Assembly (NCBI GenBank): GCA_017308255.1
Contig: JAFKFN010000012.1
Coordinates: 1-64,000 of the forward strand
DNA length: 64,000 nucleotides
Reading direction: 5' to 3'
Source of the DNA: Altererythrobacter sp.
GTDB taxonomy: Bacteria > Pseudomonadota > Alphaproteobacteria > Sphingomonadales > Sphingomonadaceae
The position numbers and the translations under genes were made by a program. The stretch's first letter is position 1; each line of letters opens with the position of its first letter. The notes under the pieces were generated by a model. That model was not told where the DNA came from, did no database searches, and worked only from the letters and a program-made list of their open reading frames with translations. Shown in pieces: positions 8,834 through 17,876 of the stretch.

Positions 8834-9325
8834 ATGATCATGGGTCGCGCCGAATGGCGAGATCGTATGTCCCTCATCACCCCGCGATCCGAGCGCGCTA
8901 TAATCTACGTTCTTTCCGCAATCGTGACGGCAGGCTTGGGCACGACGGTTCTTGCCCAAGGCGATCAGCGATCGGTGGCAACTCCCGGTCTCACCCAAGA
9001 GAACATCGTTCGGGCCGAACTCGTCGAATTTCCCGGCACTGACGTAGTTGCCTTCAACGGTAACTTCGCTCCCGGCGCAACGCCCGGTCGCCACCGTCAC
9101 CCTGGGACGGAGGTTCTGCACGTAATCAACGGCAATGGTGTCTTACTCCAGGATGGCCGCGCCCCGGTTCAGCTCAAGCCGGGGATGACGGTAATCTCAG
9201 AGCCTGATGTCAAAGGCGGCAGCTTCGTTCACGAGGTACGCAACCTCAGCGCAACAGAACCGCTGACGACTTACATCGTCCTCCTCGTTGACAAGGGAGA
9301 GCCGCCGGCACTCCCGGCAGACTAG
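8834..9325 (+). CDS. Exported single-domain cupin protein
   Basis: A 163-residue protein with a hydrophobic N-terminal segment (about residues 22-41, ending TTVLAQ) that looks like a signal peptide or anchor, followed by one small cupin barrel. Cupin metal ligands are visible as H87, H89 and E93 (GRHRHPGTE) and H133 (FVHE). Such proteins bind a metal and may act as dioxygenases, isomerases or sensors, so no substrate can be named. The start could be ATG 8834, 8840 or 8867. Its last 129 bp overlap the 3' end of the convergent extensin-like gene. Confidence 0.8.
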   Translation: MIMGRAEWRDRMSLITPRSERAIIYVLSAIVTAGLGTTVLAQGDQRSVATPGLTQENIVRAELVEFPGTDVVAFNGNFAPGATPGRHRHPGTEVLHVINGNGVLLQDGRAPVQLKPGMTVISEPDVKGGSFVHEVRNLSATEPLTTYIVLLVDKGEPPALPAD

Positions 9326-10066
9326 CCGCACGCACGTCTCTCTCTGACGGCAAAACCCGCCGAACCCACGTGCTGCTTGATCAAGGTGCAGGTGATCCGC
9401 ATGGGCCGCGTTGTAGTCCGGTGAGAGCACGGTGCCGAATACTTGGCAGGCCGCATCGCGCACCTTGTGCAAGAACGCTGCTTCCCTGCCCTCGCCGCGC
9501 CAGTCTGCCCCCACGCTGATCCGCTTGCCGTCCGCGAGCACGAAGGCGGCGACGTCGAGTGCGTTTCCGGTCGAATGTTCGCTCCACTGCCCGGTCTCGC
9601 GGCCGTAGGTTCGGCGGCAGTTGTAGGCCCCAAGGTGCTTTATCCGCGTCACGCGCTTGCCGAACAGCGCCTCGGCCGCGGGCTGGACTCCTTGCCGCAT
9701 CCACAGGTCAAATCCTGCGGCGAGCGCGCAAGTCGTCTGTGGGGCGGCGGGCGCCAGCGGCGCGTGCGGGAGGACCAGGCGATCCTCGCGCCGGCAGGGG
9801 TCCTCGCCTGTCGCCGGCAGGGCTTCGAACGCCACGTTGCTGCGTTCCAGCACGGCGCGGCATTCCGCCGGGTCCTTCCGCAGCGCGGCGAGCTTGTGGT
9901 GCGTTGCCCAGCCTGGCGGATCGGCCAGGTTCAGGGGAGCCCAGGGATTGTGCTCGGGGTGTTCGGCCAGCCAGGAACGGGCCGCCACGAACAGGGCGAA
10001 GGTCACCAGGAGCCAGAAGATCGCCAGGTCGAGCCTGAAACGGCCGATGCGGCGAGAGAGCTTCAT
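9197..10066 (-). CDS. Extensin-like C-terminal domain protein
   Basis: A membrane-anchored protein of about 289 residues with one helix near the N-terminus (LAIFWLLVTFALFVAA). It is followed by an extensin-like domain, the bacterial family related to D-Ala-D-Ala peptidases and probably acting on the cell wall. Family motifs are GQWSEHSTGNALDVAAF and the C-terminal HADHLHLD. Family members usually stop soon after this HLHLD...CR segment. Here the frame runs on for about 40 more residues into the antisense of the cupin gene, so the normal stop may have been lost. ATG 10066 lies 2 nt after the dnaE2 stop, which suggests co-transcription with udgX-dnaE2. A TTG at 10072 is possible but less likely. 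Confidence 0.8.
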   Translation of the reverse strand: MKLSRRIGRFRLDLAIFWLLVTFALFVAARSWLAEHPEHNPWAPLNLADPPGWATHHKLAALRKDPAECRAVLERSNVAFEALPATGEDPCRREDRLVLPHAPLAPAAPQTTCALAAGFDLWMRQGVQPAAEALFGKRVTRIKHLGAYNCRRTYGRETGQWSEHSTGNALDVAAFVLADGKRISVGADWRGEGREAAFLHKVRDAACQVFGTVLSPDYNAAHADHLHLDQAARGFGGFCRQRETCVRLVCRECRRLSLVNEEDDVSRQRFCCAEVAYLVNEAAAFDIRL

Positions 10067-10068
10067 CC

Positions 10069-13000
10069 TCAATGGAAATCGCGCGACCGGGGGATCACCC
10101 GCACATTGCGCGGATGGCCCTGGCGGAAATGCTCAGGGATCGCGGGCGGCAGCGGGCCGGCGTGATCGCCGGGGGGCATGGCGGGTTTCGGCAAATCGTC
10201 GGACAGGCGATGCAACTGGCCCGTCGCATCCACCAGGTGCGCGGCAATCACGTGGATCACACCCTCCTCGCTTTCGACGCGGCCGCGCACTTCCATCAGC
10301 CGCGCGCCCATCACCACCTTGCGATAAGTCTCCATGGTATCGGGCCAGACCACCAGGTTGGCGATGCCGGTCTCGTCCTCCAGGGTGATGAAGACCACGC
10401 CTTTCGCCGATCCGGGCCGCTGGCGGATCAGCACCACACCGGCCACCTTGACCATCGAACGCTGCTTGCGGGCCTTGAGATCAGCCATGGGCACGAAGCC
10501 GCGCTCACTGAGCGAAGCGCGCAGGAAGCTCATCGGGTGCGCCTTCAGGCTCAGCCGCTGAGTCTGGTAATCGGCGATCACTTCCTCGCACAGCGCCATT
10601 TCGGGCAGTGTCGTGCGATTTCGTTCGGCGCCCTCGTCGCGGGTATCGGCGAACTTGAACAGCGGCAGGTCCGCACCCGAAACCAGCGTGCGCGCATCCC
10701 ACAGCGCCTGCCGCCGCGGCAAGGAGAGCGAACCGAAGCAATCGGCAGCGGCAAGCCGCTCGACATGCGAGGAAGGCAGCGCCGCCCTGCTGCGCAATTC
10801 GGCCACGTCGCGGAACGGCCCGGCCTGCCGCGCCGCCACCAGCTTCGCGGCCAGATGCTCGGGAAAGCCATCGACCTGCCGCAGACCCAGGCGCAAGGCG
10901 ATAGTCCCATCCAGCCGCCAGCCCTTATCGTCATGGCCGCGTGAGCCCGGTCTCCGCACTCCTGCGCCTTCGCGCGGGCCCGTCTCCTCCAATGTGCAGT
11001 CCCAATCCGACAGATTGACGTCGATCGGCAGCACCTCGACCCCATGTTCGGCAGCGTCCCGCACGATCTGCGCCGGAGCGTAGAAGCCCATCGGTTGCGA
11101 ATTGAGCAGCGCCGCCGCGAAAGCCGCTGGGTAATGGCATTTCAGCCAGCTCGAAACATAGACCAGATGTGCGAAGCTGGCGGCATGGCTTTCCGGGAAG
11201 CCGTATTCGCCGAACCCCTTGATCTGGTTGAAGCAGCGCTGGGCGAACTCCGGATCGTAGCCGCGTTCGACCATGCGGCCGACCATCTTCGCCTCATGCG
11301 CGTCCATCATGCCGCGCGAACGGAAAGTCGCCATGGCCTTGCGCAACTGGTTCGCTTCGCCCGGGGTGAACTTGGCGACGTCGATTGCGATCTTCATCGC
11401 CTGTTCCTGGAAGATCGGCACTCCGAAAGTGCGCCGGAGAATAGAGGAAAGCTCGTCCGGCGGGCCTCGGCCGAGCGCCGGGCCAGGCAGGTGGAAATCG
11501 GTCTCTCCTTCCCGATGCGCCTTGCGCGCCTTGAGATAGGGATGGACCATGTCGCCCTGGATCGGCCCTGGGCGGACGATCGCCACCTGCACCACCAGAT
11601 CATAGAGTTCCCGTGGCCGCAGGCGGGGCAGCATGTTCATCTGCGCGCGGCTTTCCACCTGGAAGACGCCCAGCGAATCCCCTTCGCAGAGCATGTCGTA
11701 AACCATGGGGTCCTTTTGCGGCACTGTCGCCAGAACGAATGCCTTATCATGATGTTTTTCAACGAGATCGAGCGCTTTCCTGATACAGGTCAGCATCCCC
11801 AGGGCGAGCACGTCGACCTTGAAGATCCCGAGATCGTCGATGTCATCCTTGTCCCATTCGATGAAGCTGCGATCCGCCATGGCCCCGTTGCCGATCGGCA
11901 CGGTTTCGGTGAGCAGTTGATCGGTAAGGATGAAGCCGCCTACATGCTGGCTGAGATGTCGGGGCATATCGATCATCTGCTCTGTCAGCTTCAGAACGCG
12001 TTTGAGATAGGGATCGGAAAGGTCCAGCCCCGTTTCCCGCCGGACATGCTCCTCGTCGATCGCCTGCCCGTGCGCGCCCCACACGGTACGCGCCAGGGCC
12101 GAGGTGACATCCTCGCTGAGCCCCATCGCCTTGCCGACCTCGCGGATCGCCATGCGCGGGCGATAATGGATCACCGTGGCGCAAAGGCCGGCATGATCGC
12201 GGCCGTATGAATCGTAGATATGCTGGATCACCTCCTCGCGCCGCTCATGCTCGAAATCGACGTCGATATCCGGCGGCTCGATCCGCTCTTCCGAGAGAAA
12301 ACGATCGAACAGCAACTCGTTCTCCGCCGGATCGACTTCGGTGATCCCAAGGCAGAAGCACACCGCCGAATTGGCCGCCGACCCCCGCCCCTGGCACAGG
12401 ATTGGCGGCTTCCGGCTGCGTGCGTAATCGACGATTTCCTTGATCGTGAGGAAATAGGGCGCGATGTCCAGCTTGCCGATCAGCGCCAGCTCTCGCTCAA
12501 GTGTTTCCCTCACATCGGATCGCAAGCCTTTGGGATATCTCCATTTTGCTCCTTCCCAGGTTTGCCGGACCAGATAGGCTTGTGGCGTCATGCCGTCAGG
12601 ATAGGCCTTCTGGGGATATTCGTACTTCAACTCGGCAAGGCTGAAGCGGCAGGCATCGGCCACTTCGCGTGACGCCACGATGGCGTGCGGCCACCGCTGG
12701 AACAGGGCCTGCATCTCCTCGGGGCTTTTGAGATGACGTTCGGCATTGGGATGAAGCAGGTATGCCGCCTTGGCGACCGTGGTCTTGTGCCGGATTGCCG
12801 TCATCACGTCTTGCAGCGGCCGCCGCTCGGGCACGTGGTAATGCACGTGATTCGTGGCCAGCAGCGACAGGGCGTTCGCCCGGGCCAGCGCATCGAGCCG
12901 CTCGATCCGCGCCACGTCGTCACCCCTGTAGAGATAGCTGGCGGCAAGATGGCGCAGCGTCGGCAACTGCTGCACCAGGCGGGGAAGAAGGGCGGGAAAC

Positions 13001-13566
13001 GCGGCGGTGACGCTCCCTTTTCCGGGCGCTTCGCCTGAGCCGGGAAAAGGCAGGACATTGCTTTCCTCTTCCACCGTGAATGCCGCGTCCAGATCCTCCG
13101 GCGGCAAGAGGATCAGCTGCACGCCTTCAGAATGGGCGGCCAGCATCGGCAGGGAGATGTCGCAGGCCCCTTTCTCTTGCCATTCGCCGGCCAGCGTTTT
13201 CATCCGCCCGGCGGAGATCAGCCGGCATAGCCGCCCGTAAGCGGCACGATCGACCGGATAGGCCAGGAAAGCGAGACCTTCGACAGTCTCGATCCTGCAC
13301 CCGATCACCGGCGTCAATTTCAGTTTCTTGGCCGTGGTATGAATACGCACAACGCCGGCCATGGAATTGGCATCGGCGATGCCCACGGCATCATATCCCA
13401 GGGCCCAGGCCGTTTTCACCAGTTCCAGCGGCAACGAAGCCCCGCGCAGGAACGAGAAGCAACTGAGCAGGCCCAGTTCCACGAAAGGCGCGCGCGCAGG
13501 CGCGGTTATCGTGTCGGGATCGACATCCAGTTCCTGCCGGCCGGGAGTGAGCGGACCATCGGGCAT
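10069..13566 (-). CDS. dnaE2: Error-prone DNA polymerase DnaE2 (ImuC)
   Basis: A 1165-residue C-family polymerase that performs damage-induced mutagenesis with ImuA and ImuB. The N-terminal PHP domain begins FVELGLLSCFSFLRGAS. The polymerase core carries the catalytic acidic triad region PPDIDVDFEHERREEVIQ. The finger and helix-hairpin-helix region contains KGFGEYGFPESHAASFAHLV, typical of DnaE2. An OB-fold lies near the C-terminus (GVVLIRQRPGSAKGVVFITL). It is somewhat longer than the usual 1080-1100 residues. It starts 1 nt after the udgX stop and ends just before the extensin-like gene, in an operon with a LexA box upstream of udgX. Confidence 0.94.
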   Translation of the reverse strand: MPDGPLTPGRQELDVDPDTITAPARAPFVELGLLSCFSFLRGASLPLELVKTAWALGYDAVGIADANSMAGVVRIHTTAKKLKLTPVIGCRIETVEGLAFLAYPVDRAAYGRLCRLISAGRMKTLAGEWQEKGACDISLPMLAAHSEGVQLILLPPEDLDAAFTVEEESNVLPFPGSGEAPGKGSVTAAFPALLPRLVQQLPTLRHLAASYLYRGDDVARIERLDALARANALSLLATNHVHYHVPERRPLQDVMTAIRHKTTVAKAAYLLHPNAERHLKSPEEMQALFQRWPHAIVASREVADACRFSLAELKYEYPQKAYPDGMTPQAYLVRQTWEGAKWRYPKGLRSDVRETLERELALIGKLDIAPYFLTIKEIVDYARSRKPPILCQGRGSAANSAVCFCLGITEVDPAENELLFDRFLSEERIEPPDIDVDFEHERREEVIQHIYDSYGRDHAGLCATVIHYRPRMAIREVGKAMGLSEDVTSALARTVWGAHGQAIDEEHVRRETGLDLSDPYLKRVLKLTEQMIDMPRHLSQHVGGFILTDQLLTETVPIGNGAMADRSFIEWDKDDIDDLGIFKVDVLALGMLTCIRKALDLVEKHHDKAFVLATVPQKDPMVYDMLCEGDSLGVFQVESRAQMNMLPRLRPRELYDLVVQVAIVRPGPIQGDMVHPYLKARKAHREGETDFHLPGPALGRGPPDELSSILRRTFGVPIFQEQAMKIAIDVAKFTPGEANQLRKAMATFRSRGMMDAHEAKMVGRMVERGYDPEFAQRCFNQIKGFGEYGFPESHAASFAHLVYVSSWLKCHYPAAFAAALLNSQPMGFYAPAQIVRDAAEHGVEVLPIDVNLSDWDCTLEETGPREGAGVRRPGSRGHDDKGWRLDGTIALRLGLRQVDGFPEHLAAKLVAARQAGPFRDVAELRSRAALPSSHVERLAAADCFGSLSLPRRQALWDARTLVSGADLPLFKFADTRDEGAERNRTTLPEMALCEEVIADYQTQRLSLKAHPMSFLRASLSERGFVPMADLKARKQRSMVKVAGVVLIRQRPGSAKGVVFITLEDETGIANLVVWPDTMETYRKVVMGARLMEVRGRVESEEGVIHVIAAHLVDATGQLHRLSDDLPKPAMPPGDHAGPLPPAIPEHFRQGHPRNVRVIPRSRDFH

Positions 13567-13567
13567 A

Positions 13568-14197
13568 TCATCCCGCCAGTTCCGCCAGCCGTTCGGTCAC
13601 GGCGGCAAGATCGGCCTGGAACAGCGCCTCCTGCTCCTCCTTCATCTCGTCCCTGAGCCGCAGGAGGTAGGACGGATGCACGGTGACCCACAATTCGCTG
13701 CCGTCATCGAGCGGATGCGGCCGGCCCCGCGCCCTGGAAATGGCCATCGATTTGCCGAGCACCCCGCGCACGGCACTGCCGCCACAGGCAAGGATCACTT
13801 GCGGCTTCACGATCGCGCGTTCCGCCTCGTTCCACCAGCGGCAGATGTCGATTTCCTTCGTGGTGGGCGATTGATGCAGCCGGCGCTTGCCGCGCTGGAC
13901 ATACTTGAAATGCTTGACCGCATTGGTGACGTAGACCTGCCGCCGGTCGATCCCGGCGCGTTCCAGCGCGGCATCCAGCACGCGGCCGGACGGCCCCACG
14001 AACGGACGCCCGGCCCGATCTTCCTGATCGCCGGGCTGCTCCCCCACGATCATCAGCGCGGCCCGCTTCGGCCCTTCACCCATCACCGCGGTATTGGCGA
14101 GGAACCCGATCGGGCACCGGCGGCAGGCATGGATCGCCGCATCGACGGCGCTCAGCGTTTTCGGCCGTTCTTCCGGTTCCAGCTCGGTATTTGCCAT
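13568..14197 (-). CDS. udgX: UdgX-type uracil-DNA glycosylase
   Basis: A 209-residue iron-sulfur uracil-DNA glycosylase of the family 4 fold. Motif A is GEQPGDQED (52-60), with the Gln that distinguishes UdgX from the GEAPG of family 4. The loop GKRRLHQSP (103-111) matches the UdgX KRRIH loop, whose His (here H108) forms a covalent bond with uracil-site DNA in the mycobacterial enzyme. Four cysteines C25, C28, C119 and C138 can hold the 4Fe-4S cluster, and HPSYLLR (174-180) is the C-terminal motif. It is the first gene of the operon with dnaE2 (1-nt gap), 78 bp downstream of a LexA box, so it is probably damage-induced. Confidence 0.88.
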   Translation of the reverse strand: MANTELEPEERPKTLSAVDAAIHACRRCPIGFLANTAVMGEGPKRAALMIVGEQPGDQEDRAGRPFVGPSGRVLDAALERAGIDRRQVYVTNAVKHFKYVQRGKRRLHQSPTTKEIDICRWWNEAERAIVKPQVILACGGSAVRGVLGKSMAISRARGRPHPLDDGSELWVTVHPSYLLRLRDEMKEEQEALFQADLAAVTERLAELAG

Positions 14198-14274
14198 CGC
14201 GCGTTCCGCTTTCGATCCGACACGTCAACGCCCCACAGCCGCGATGGATGCCGAGCCGGGCCGATCTCCTTCTT

Positions 14275-14289
14275 GTTCTCCATATGTTC
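14275..14289 (-). promoter_or_regulatory. LexA (SOS) box of the udgX-dnaE2 operon
   Basis: An exact alphaproteobacterial SOS box, GTTC (14275-14278), seven bases, GTTC (14286-14289), lies 78 bp upstream of the udgX ATG. An identical arrangement is found before imuA. It also lies 119 bp upstream of the divergent gene at 14408, so LexA could influence both directions. Confidence 0.8.
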
Positions 14290-14407
14290 CATACCCCGCC
14301 CCACCCGGCCTGTCCATACACACTGCGACAAACTCAACCTTGAAGGGCCATGGCCGCTTTGACATAGCCCTGTGCCATAAACAGGGTTCGGATCAGGGAG
14401 TTTGAAT

Positions 14408-15544
14408 ATGGGTTGCAGCACTCGCGCGCGCGGGATGTTTACCTCGGCCGCCACGATCGCAGCGGCCACCGCGCTGTTCATCGGATCTTCGGCCGCTGTC
14501 GCCCAGTCGGCGGCGCCCGCCGATCTCACTGTCATGCCCCCGGTGAAGACCGATTATCAGCCGAAAAAGACGGCGTGGGGCGATCCCGACCTGCGCGGCA
14601 CCTGGCCGGTCAACGATGTGGCCGAACTGCCCGTCAGCCGCCCGGACCAGTATGGCAACCGCTTCTTCAAGACCGACGAAGAGCTGGCTGCCGAGCAGCG
14701 CCGCAACGAACAGCTCGAAACCGGCTACAAGAAGGAAGAGCAGGAAGAGAAGATCGGCAACGGACACTGGATCGAGTACCTCGGCGGCTCGCGCCGCACC
14801 TCGATGGTGATCGATCCGCCCAGCGGCAAGCTGCCCGCGATGACGCCGCAGGCCGATGCGATCTATCGCGCCGGCCGGTCCAGCTGGACGCCCAACACCA
14901 AGTACGATTGGGTGACGGACTTCGATTCGTGGGATCGCTGCGTCAGCCGCGGCTTCCCCGCCTCCATGCTGCCGTTCCGCTACAACAACGGCATCCGCAT
15001 CTTCCAGGCGCCGGGCTATGTGGTGATCCATCTGGAGATGCTGGGCGAACGGATCATTCCAATCGCGCGCGGCAACGACGTGAGCCATTGGCCCAAGCCG
15101 GTCGAAGCCTGGCTGGGCAACAGCATCGGCCATTGGGAAGGCAACACGCTGGTCATCGAAACGACCAATATCAAGACGGGCGACAGCGCCACGAAGGACA
15201 TGTACGCCCGCAACGGATCGCCGCTGAACATGGCCACGCGCGGGGTGCCGTCGTGGAACACGATCCCGACCAGCGACAAGGCCAAGGTGACCGAACGGCT
15301 GACGCAGGTCGGCCCCGACACGATCACTTACGAGATGACTTATTCCGATCCGGAAGTGTTTACCGCGCCGTGGACGCTCCGCTATGACTGGACGCGCGAC
15401 GAAAGCTACGATTTCTTCGAATATGCCTGCCACGAAGGTGACGTGCAGGTGCGCAACTACATCACCGCCTCGCGCGCCGGCCGCCTGCCCGAAGCTTCCG
15501 CGGAAGACCGCGCGGCGGCGGGTGAAGCGGGCGGAAGCCGCTGA
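14408..15544 (+). CDS. Exported protein of unknown function
   Basis: A 378-residue protein with a signal peptide (hydrophobic SAATIAAATALFIGSSAAVAQ, cleavage near residue 31). The mature part is hydrophilic and rich in Trp and Tyr, with segments such as WGDPDLRGTW near the start and SIGHWEGNTLVIETTNI in the middle. I know similar exported proteins as uncharacterised paralogues in sphingomonads and acidobacteria, with no assigned function. The ATG at 14408 is preferred because GGGAG (14396-14400) lies 7 nt before it. It interrupts the SOS mutagenesis cluster, being divergent from udgX and convergent with imuB. No direct link to DNA repair is visible. Confidence 0.75.
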   Translation: MGCSTRARGMFTSAATIAAATALFIGSSAAVAQSAAPADLTVMPPVKTDYQPKKTAWGDPDLRGTWPVNDVAELPVSRPDQYGNRFFKTDEELAAEQRRNEQLETGYKKEEQEEKIGNGHWIEYLGGSRRTSMVIDPPSGKLPAMTPQADAIYRAGRSSWTPNTKYDWVTDFDSWDRCVSRGFPASMLPFRYNNGIRIFQAPGYVVIHLEMLGERIIPIARGNDVSHWPKPVEAWLGNSIGHWEGNTLVIETTNIKTGDSATKDMYARNGSPLNMATRGVPSWNTIPTSDKAKVTERLTQVGPDTITYEMTYSDPEVFTAPWTLRYDWTRDESYDFFEYACHEGDVQVRNYITASRAGRLPEASAEDRAAAGEAGGSR

Positions 15545-15553
15545 TCGTTCTTT

Positions 15554-15582
15554 CGCCATCCTCGCCGGACGCGGGGATGGCG
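15554..15582. terminator. Hairpin between convergent genes
   Basis: The stem CGCCATCC (15554-15561) pairs with GGATGGCG (15575-15582), extended by CGC/GCG and a T-G pair, around a 5-nt loop. Short T-runs flank it on one side (TTT at 15551). It lies exactly between the stops of the gene ending at 15544 and imuB ending at 15588, so it may end both transcripts. Confidence 0.6.
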
Positions 15583-15587
15583 GAACC

Positions 15588-17204
15588 TTACCCGTACAGC
15601 GCTTGCAGGAACCAGTCGGGCAGCCCCCCGCGCCCATCGCCGGCCAACCCGGCCCGGTATATCCAGTAACGGCGGCCTTCGCTGTCTTCGATCCGGTAAT
15701 AATCGCGCAGCCGCGTGGAGCCTTTCTCTCGCCACCATTCGGGGGCGATCCGTTCCGGGCCTTCGACCCGTGCGATCTCATGTACGTGCCCGCGCCAGCG
15801 GAACCGGTGGGGATGGCCATCGGGCGTGGCGTAGAGCACGGCAATCTTCTCAGGGTTATCCAGCAGTTTCAGCGGCCTGCCCGGAGGATCCGAGAGTCCC
15901 TGTGAATCCGGATCGGGCATCGGCGGCGCGCGCCAGGCCTGCGCCCGTTCCGGAATGTGGCTGGCATGGACCGCCGGGCGGCGAACCGCCCCGGCACCGA
16001 GCCGCACGGACAGCCGGTCAAGACATTCGGCCAGCGTGGTCCCCCGGCGCGCGGTCCGCGTATCGAGATCGGCCTGTCCCGGGCCGAGCGGTTCGGCCCA
16101 GACGGCGCGCATCCGCACCAGCTCGATGCCGAAACCGGCGTCGATAGCATCAAGCCGGGCGCCGAACAGGCGCGCGATATGTGCCGGATCGCGCGTCGCG
16201 GCCGCCAGTTCGACGCTGCGCATCGCCACGTCTCCATCGACACGCCACAGGCCCAGTTCAAGCCGCCGCGCGCCCTCCCCGCGTCTCTCCAGCTCGCAGG
16301 CCATGTCTCCGGCCAGATCGGCAAGGACATGTTCCAAGGCTTCGCGATGGCGGATCGGCTCCAGCAGCCGCCGTTGCACCCAGGCCGGTTGCACCAGTTC
16401 GATCGGCAATAACGGCTCGGCCACACGGCCCAGCAACCTGTCGAGCCGCATCAAGGGATTCAGCTCGGGCGAAGGCTGGCGGAAACGGCGGCGCAGCGCA
16501 TCCCGGCCGATCCTCGCGAGATCGCCGATCCGCTTGAGCCCGAGCCGTCGCAGGACCAGCAGGACCTCGTCATCCAGCCGCAGCGCCGCCACCGACAGAC
16601 AAGCCAGGGCATCGGCCATGCCTCCATCTTCGCCAGGGCCGCGCAGGGAGGCATCCGGCAGGATCGCCCCTTCCGGCCCATAATGCGCCAGCGCCCAGGC
16701 GGCCCCGGCAGTAGGCGCGAGGGCGAGGCGGGCGGTGAGCCCCTGCCGGGCAAGGCAATGCCGCGCGTCCGCCAGCAGCCGGCTTTCGCCGCCGAACAGG
16801 TGAGTGGCCCCGCCCACATCCACCAGCAATCCGTCATGCCCGTCGAGCGCCGTCCACGGTCCCCAGCGCTGCGCCCATGCCGCCAGCCGGCGGAGGAAGG
16901 CGAGATCGCCCCCCGGATCGCCGGGAACGGCCCTGAGCGTGGGGCATAGGACCCGCGCGTCAGTGAGCCGCATTTCCGGGCTCACCCCGGCGGCCAGGGC
17001 CGCGCCGTCAACGGCGGCTATGCGCGGGCCATGCGCCGCTTCTTCGATCAGGGCGACGATTGCCGAACGGTTCGGGGCATTCAGGCCCTCTCCTGCGGCG
17101 CTTCGTTCAGCGTGCTGCCAGCGCTCGATCGCCAGCCGCGGCAGCCAGATCGCCATGATCCGGCGTGTCGGCGGGGCGTTCGGCGGCAAGACCTTGTCCG
17201 TCAT
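15588..17204 (-). CDS. imuB: Y-family polymerase-like protein ImuB
   Basis: ImuB (538 residues from ATG 17204) is the scaffold of the SOS mutasome. It resembles Y-family polymerases but normally lacks catalytic residues, and it bridges DnaE2, ImuA and the beta clamp. The start of the fold is RRIMAIWLPRLAIERWQ. The later segments FGGESRLLADARHCLARQGL and RIGDLARIGRDALRRRF correspond to palm and helix-hairpin-helix regions. The C-terminus (WLQALYG) is typical. Three starts are possible (17237, 17204, 17156), and all overlap the end of imuA by at least 50 bp. It is convergent with the gene at 14408 and separated from it by a hairpin. Confidence 0.9.
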   Translation of the reverse strand: MTDKVLPPNAPPTRRIMAIWLPRLAIERWQHAERSAAGEGLNAPNRSAIVALIEEAAHGPRIAAVDGAALAAGVSPEMRLTDARVLCPTLRAVPGDPGGDLAFLRRLAAWAQRWGPWTALDGHDGLLVDVGGATHLFGGESRLLADARHCLARQGLTARLALAPTAGAAWALAHYGPEGAILPDASLRGPGEDGGMADALACLSVAALRLDDEVLLVLRRLGLKRIGDLARIGRDALRRRFRQPSPELNPLMRLDRLLGRVAEPLLPIELVQPAWVQRRLLEPIRHREALEHVLADLAGDMACELERRGEGARRLELGLWRVDGDVAMRSVELAAATRDPAHIARLFGARLDAIDAGFGIELVRMRAVWAEPLGPGQADLDTRTARRGTTLAECLDRLSVRLGAGAVRRPAVHASHIPERAQAWRAPPMPDPDSQGLSDPPGRPLKLLDNPEKIAVLYATPDGHPHRFRWRGHVHEIARVEGPERIAPEWWREKGSTRLRDYYRIEDSEGRRYWIYRAGLAGDGRGGLPDWFLQALYG

Positions 17205-17823
17205 CGCACAAAATCCATTCTCCAGGGGCATGGACACGGGAACGGAACAGTTCGGCGCGCCAGGCGGGCGGCCCAGGCGCCTGGGCGTTCCAGCGCGGCG
17301 CGGGCGAAGGCGCCGCTTCCACTTGCCAGCGCATCCGGGCCGAGCTCAGATCTCGCTGGGCATCGAGCCGGACGAGAAACAACGGCACCCCGTGCTTTTC
17401 CGCCATGAGAGTCAGCCGGCGCGAGGCCGTGAAATCCAGCGCGCGGGGATTGCCCGCGATCTCTCCGATCACGCAGGCAAGCTCGTGGCAACGCAGCGCC
17501 TCTTCCAGCGCGAACAGGGCATCCTCGCAGCTTGCCGTAGCGACATGGATCAGCCGCCGGCGCAACGCTGCCGGCAAGCCGGGGCGATAGGGCCGGCCGG
17601 TGAGCCGGATGGAAACCGCATCCTGCACCCACAGCACCTCGCGCTCGTCGCCGGGCGGCAAGCCGTCGAGCGCCAGCGCCAGGGCCATTCCCGCCCCGCT
17701 GCCATCCCGCCCCCCGGCGAAAATCTCGCTGTGCAAGGCGCATGGCCCCCCGGGGCTCCAGCGTGGCGCGCGCATCCCGAACGAGGCCAGCTCGACGGCT
17801 CTGGGCAGGGTGGACATATCCAT
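17107..17823 (-). CDS. imuA: Mutasome protein ImuA
   Basis: A 238-residue RecA/SulA-related protein that works with ImuB and DnaE2 in translesion synthesis. The segment WSPGGPCALHSEIFAGGRDG near residue 22 and the core VLWVQDAVSIRLTGRPYRPGL fit the ImuA family. A clear Walker A motif is absent, as is common in this family. ATG 17823 lies 18 bp downstream of a LexA box, so imuA-imuB form a damage-inducible unit separate from udgX-dnaE2. The long 3' overlap with imuB suggests coupled translation. Confidence 0.88.
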   Translation of the reverse strand: MDMSTLPRAVELASFGMRAPRWSPGGPCALHSEIFAGGRDGSGAGMALALALDGLPPGDEREVLWVQDAVSIRLTGRPYRPGLPAALRRRLIHVATASCEDALFALEEALRCHELACVIGEIAGNPRALDFTASRRLTLMAEKHGVPLFLVRLDAQRDLSSARMRWQVEAAPSPAPRWNAQAPGPPAWRAELFRSRVHAPGEWILCDDGQGLAAERPADTPDHGDLAAAAGDRALAAR

Positions 17824-17840
17824 GGCGAATCGACTCGATT

Positions 17841-17855
17841 GTTCACTTTATGTTC
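17841..17855 (-). promoter_or_regulatory. LexA (SOS) box of imuA-imuB
   Basis: GTTC (17841-17844), seven bases, GTTC (17852-17855): an exact match to the alphaproteobacterial LexA operator, 18 bp before the imuA ATG. It has the same orientation and spacing as the box before udgX, supporting joint SOS control of the two halves of the mutasome. Confidence 0.85.
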
Positions 17856-17876
17856 CAATGCAGGCCCATAAGCAAC

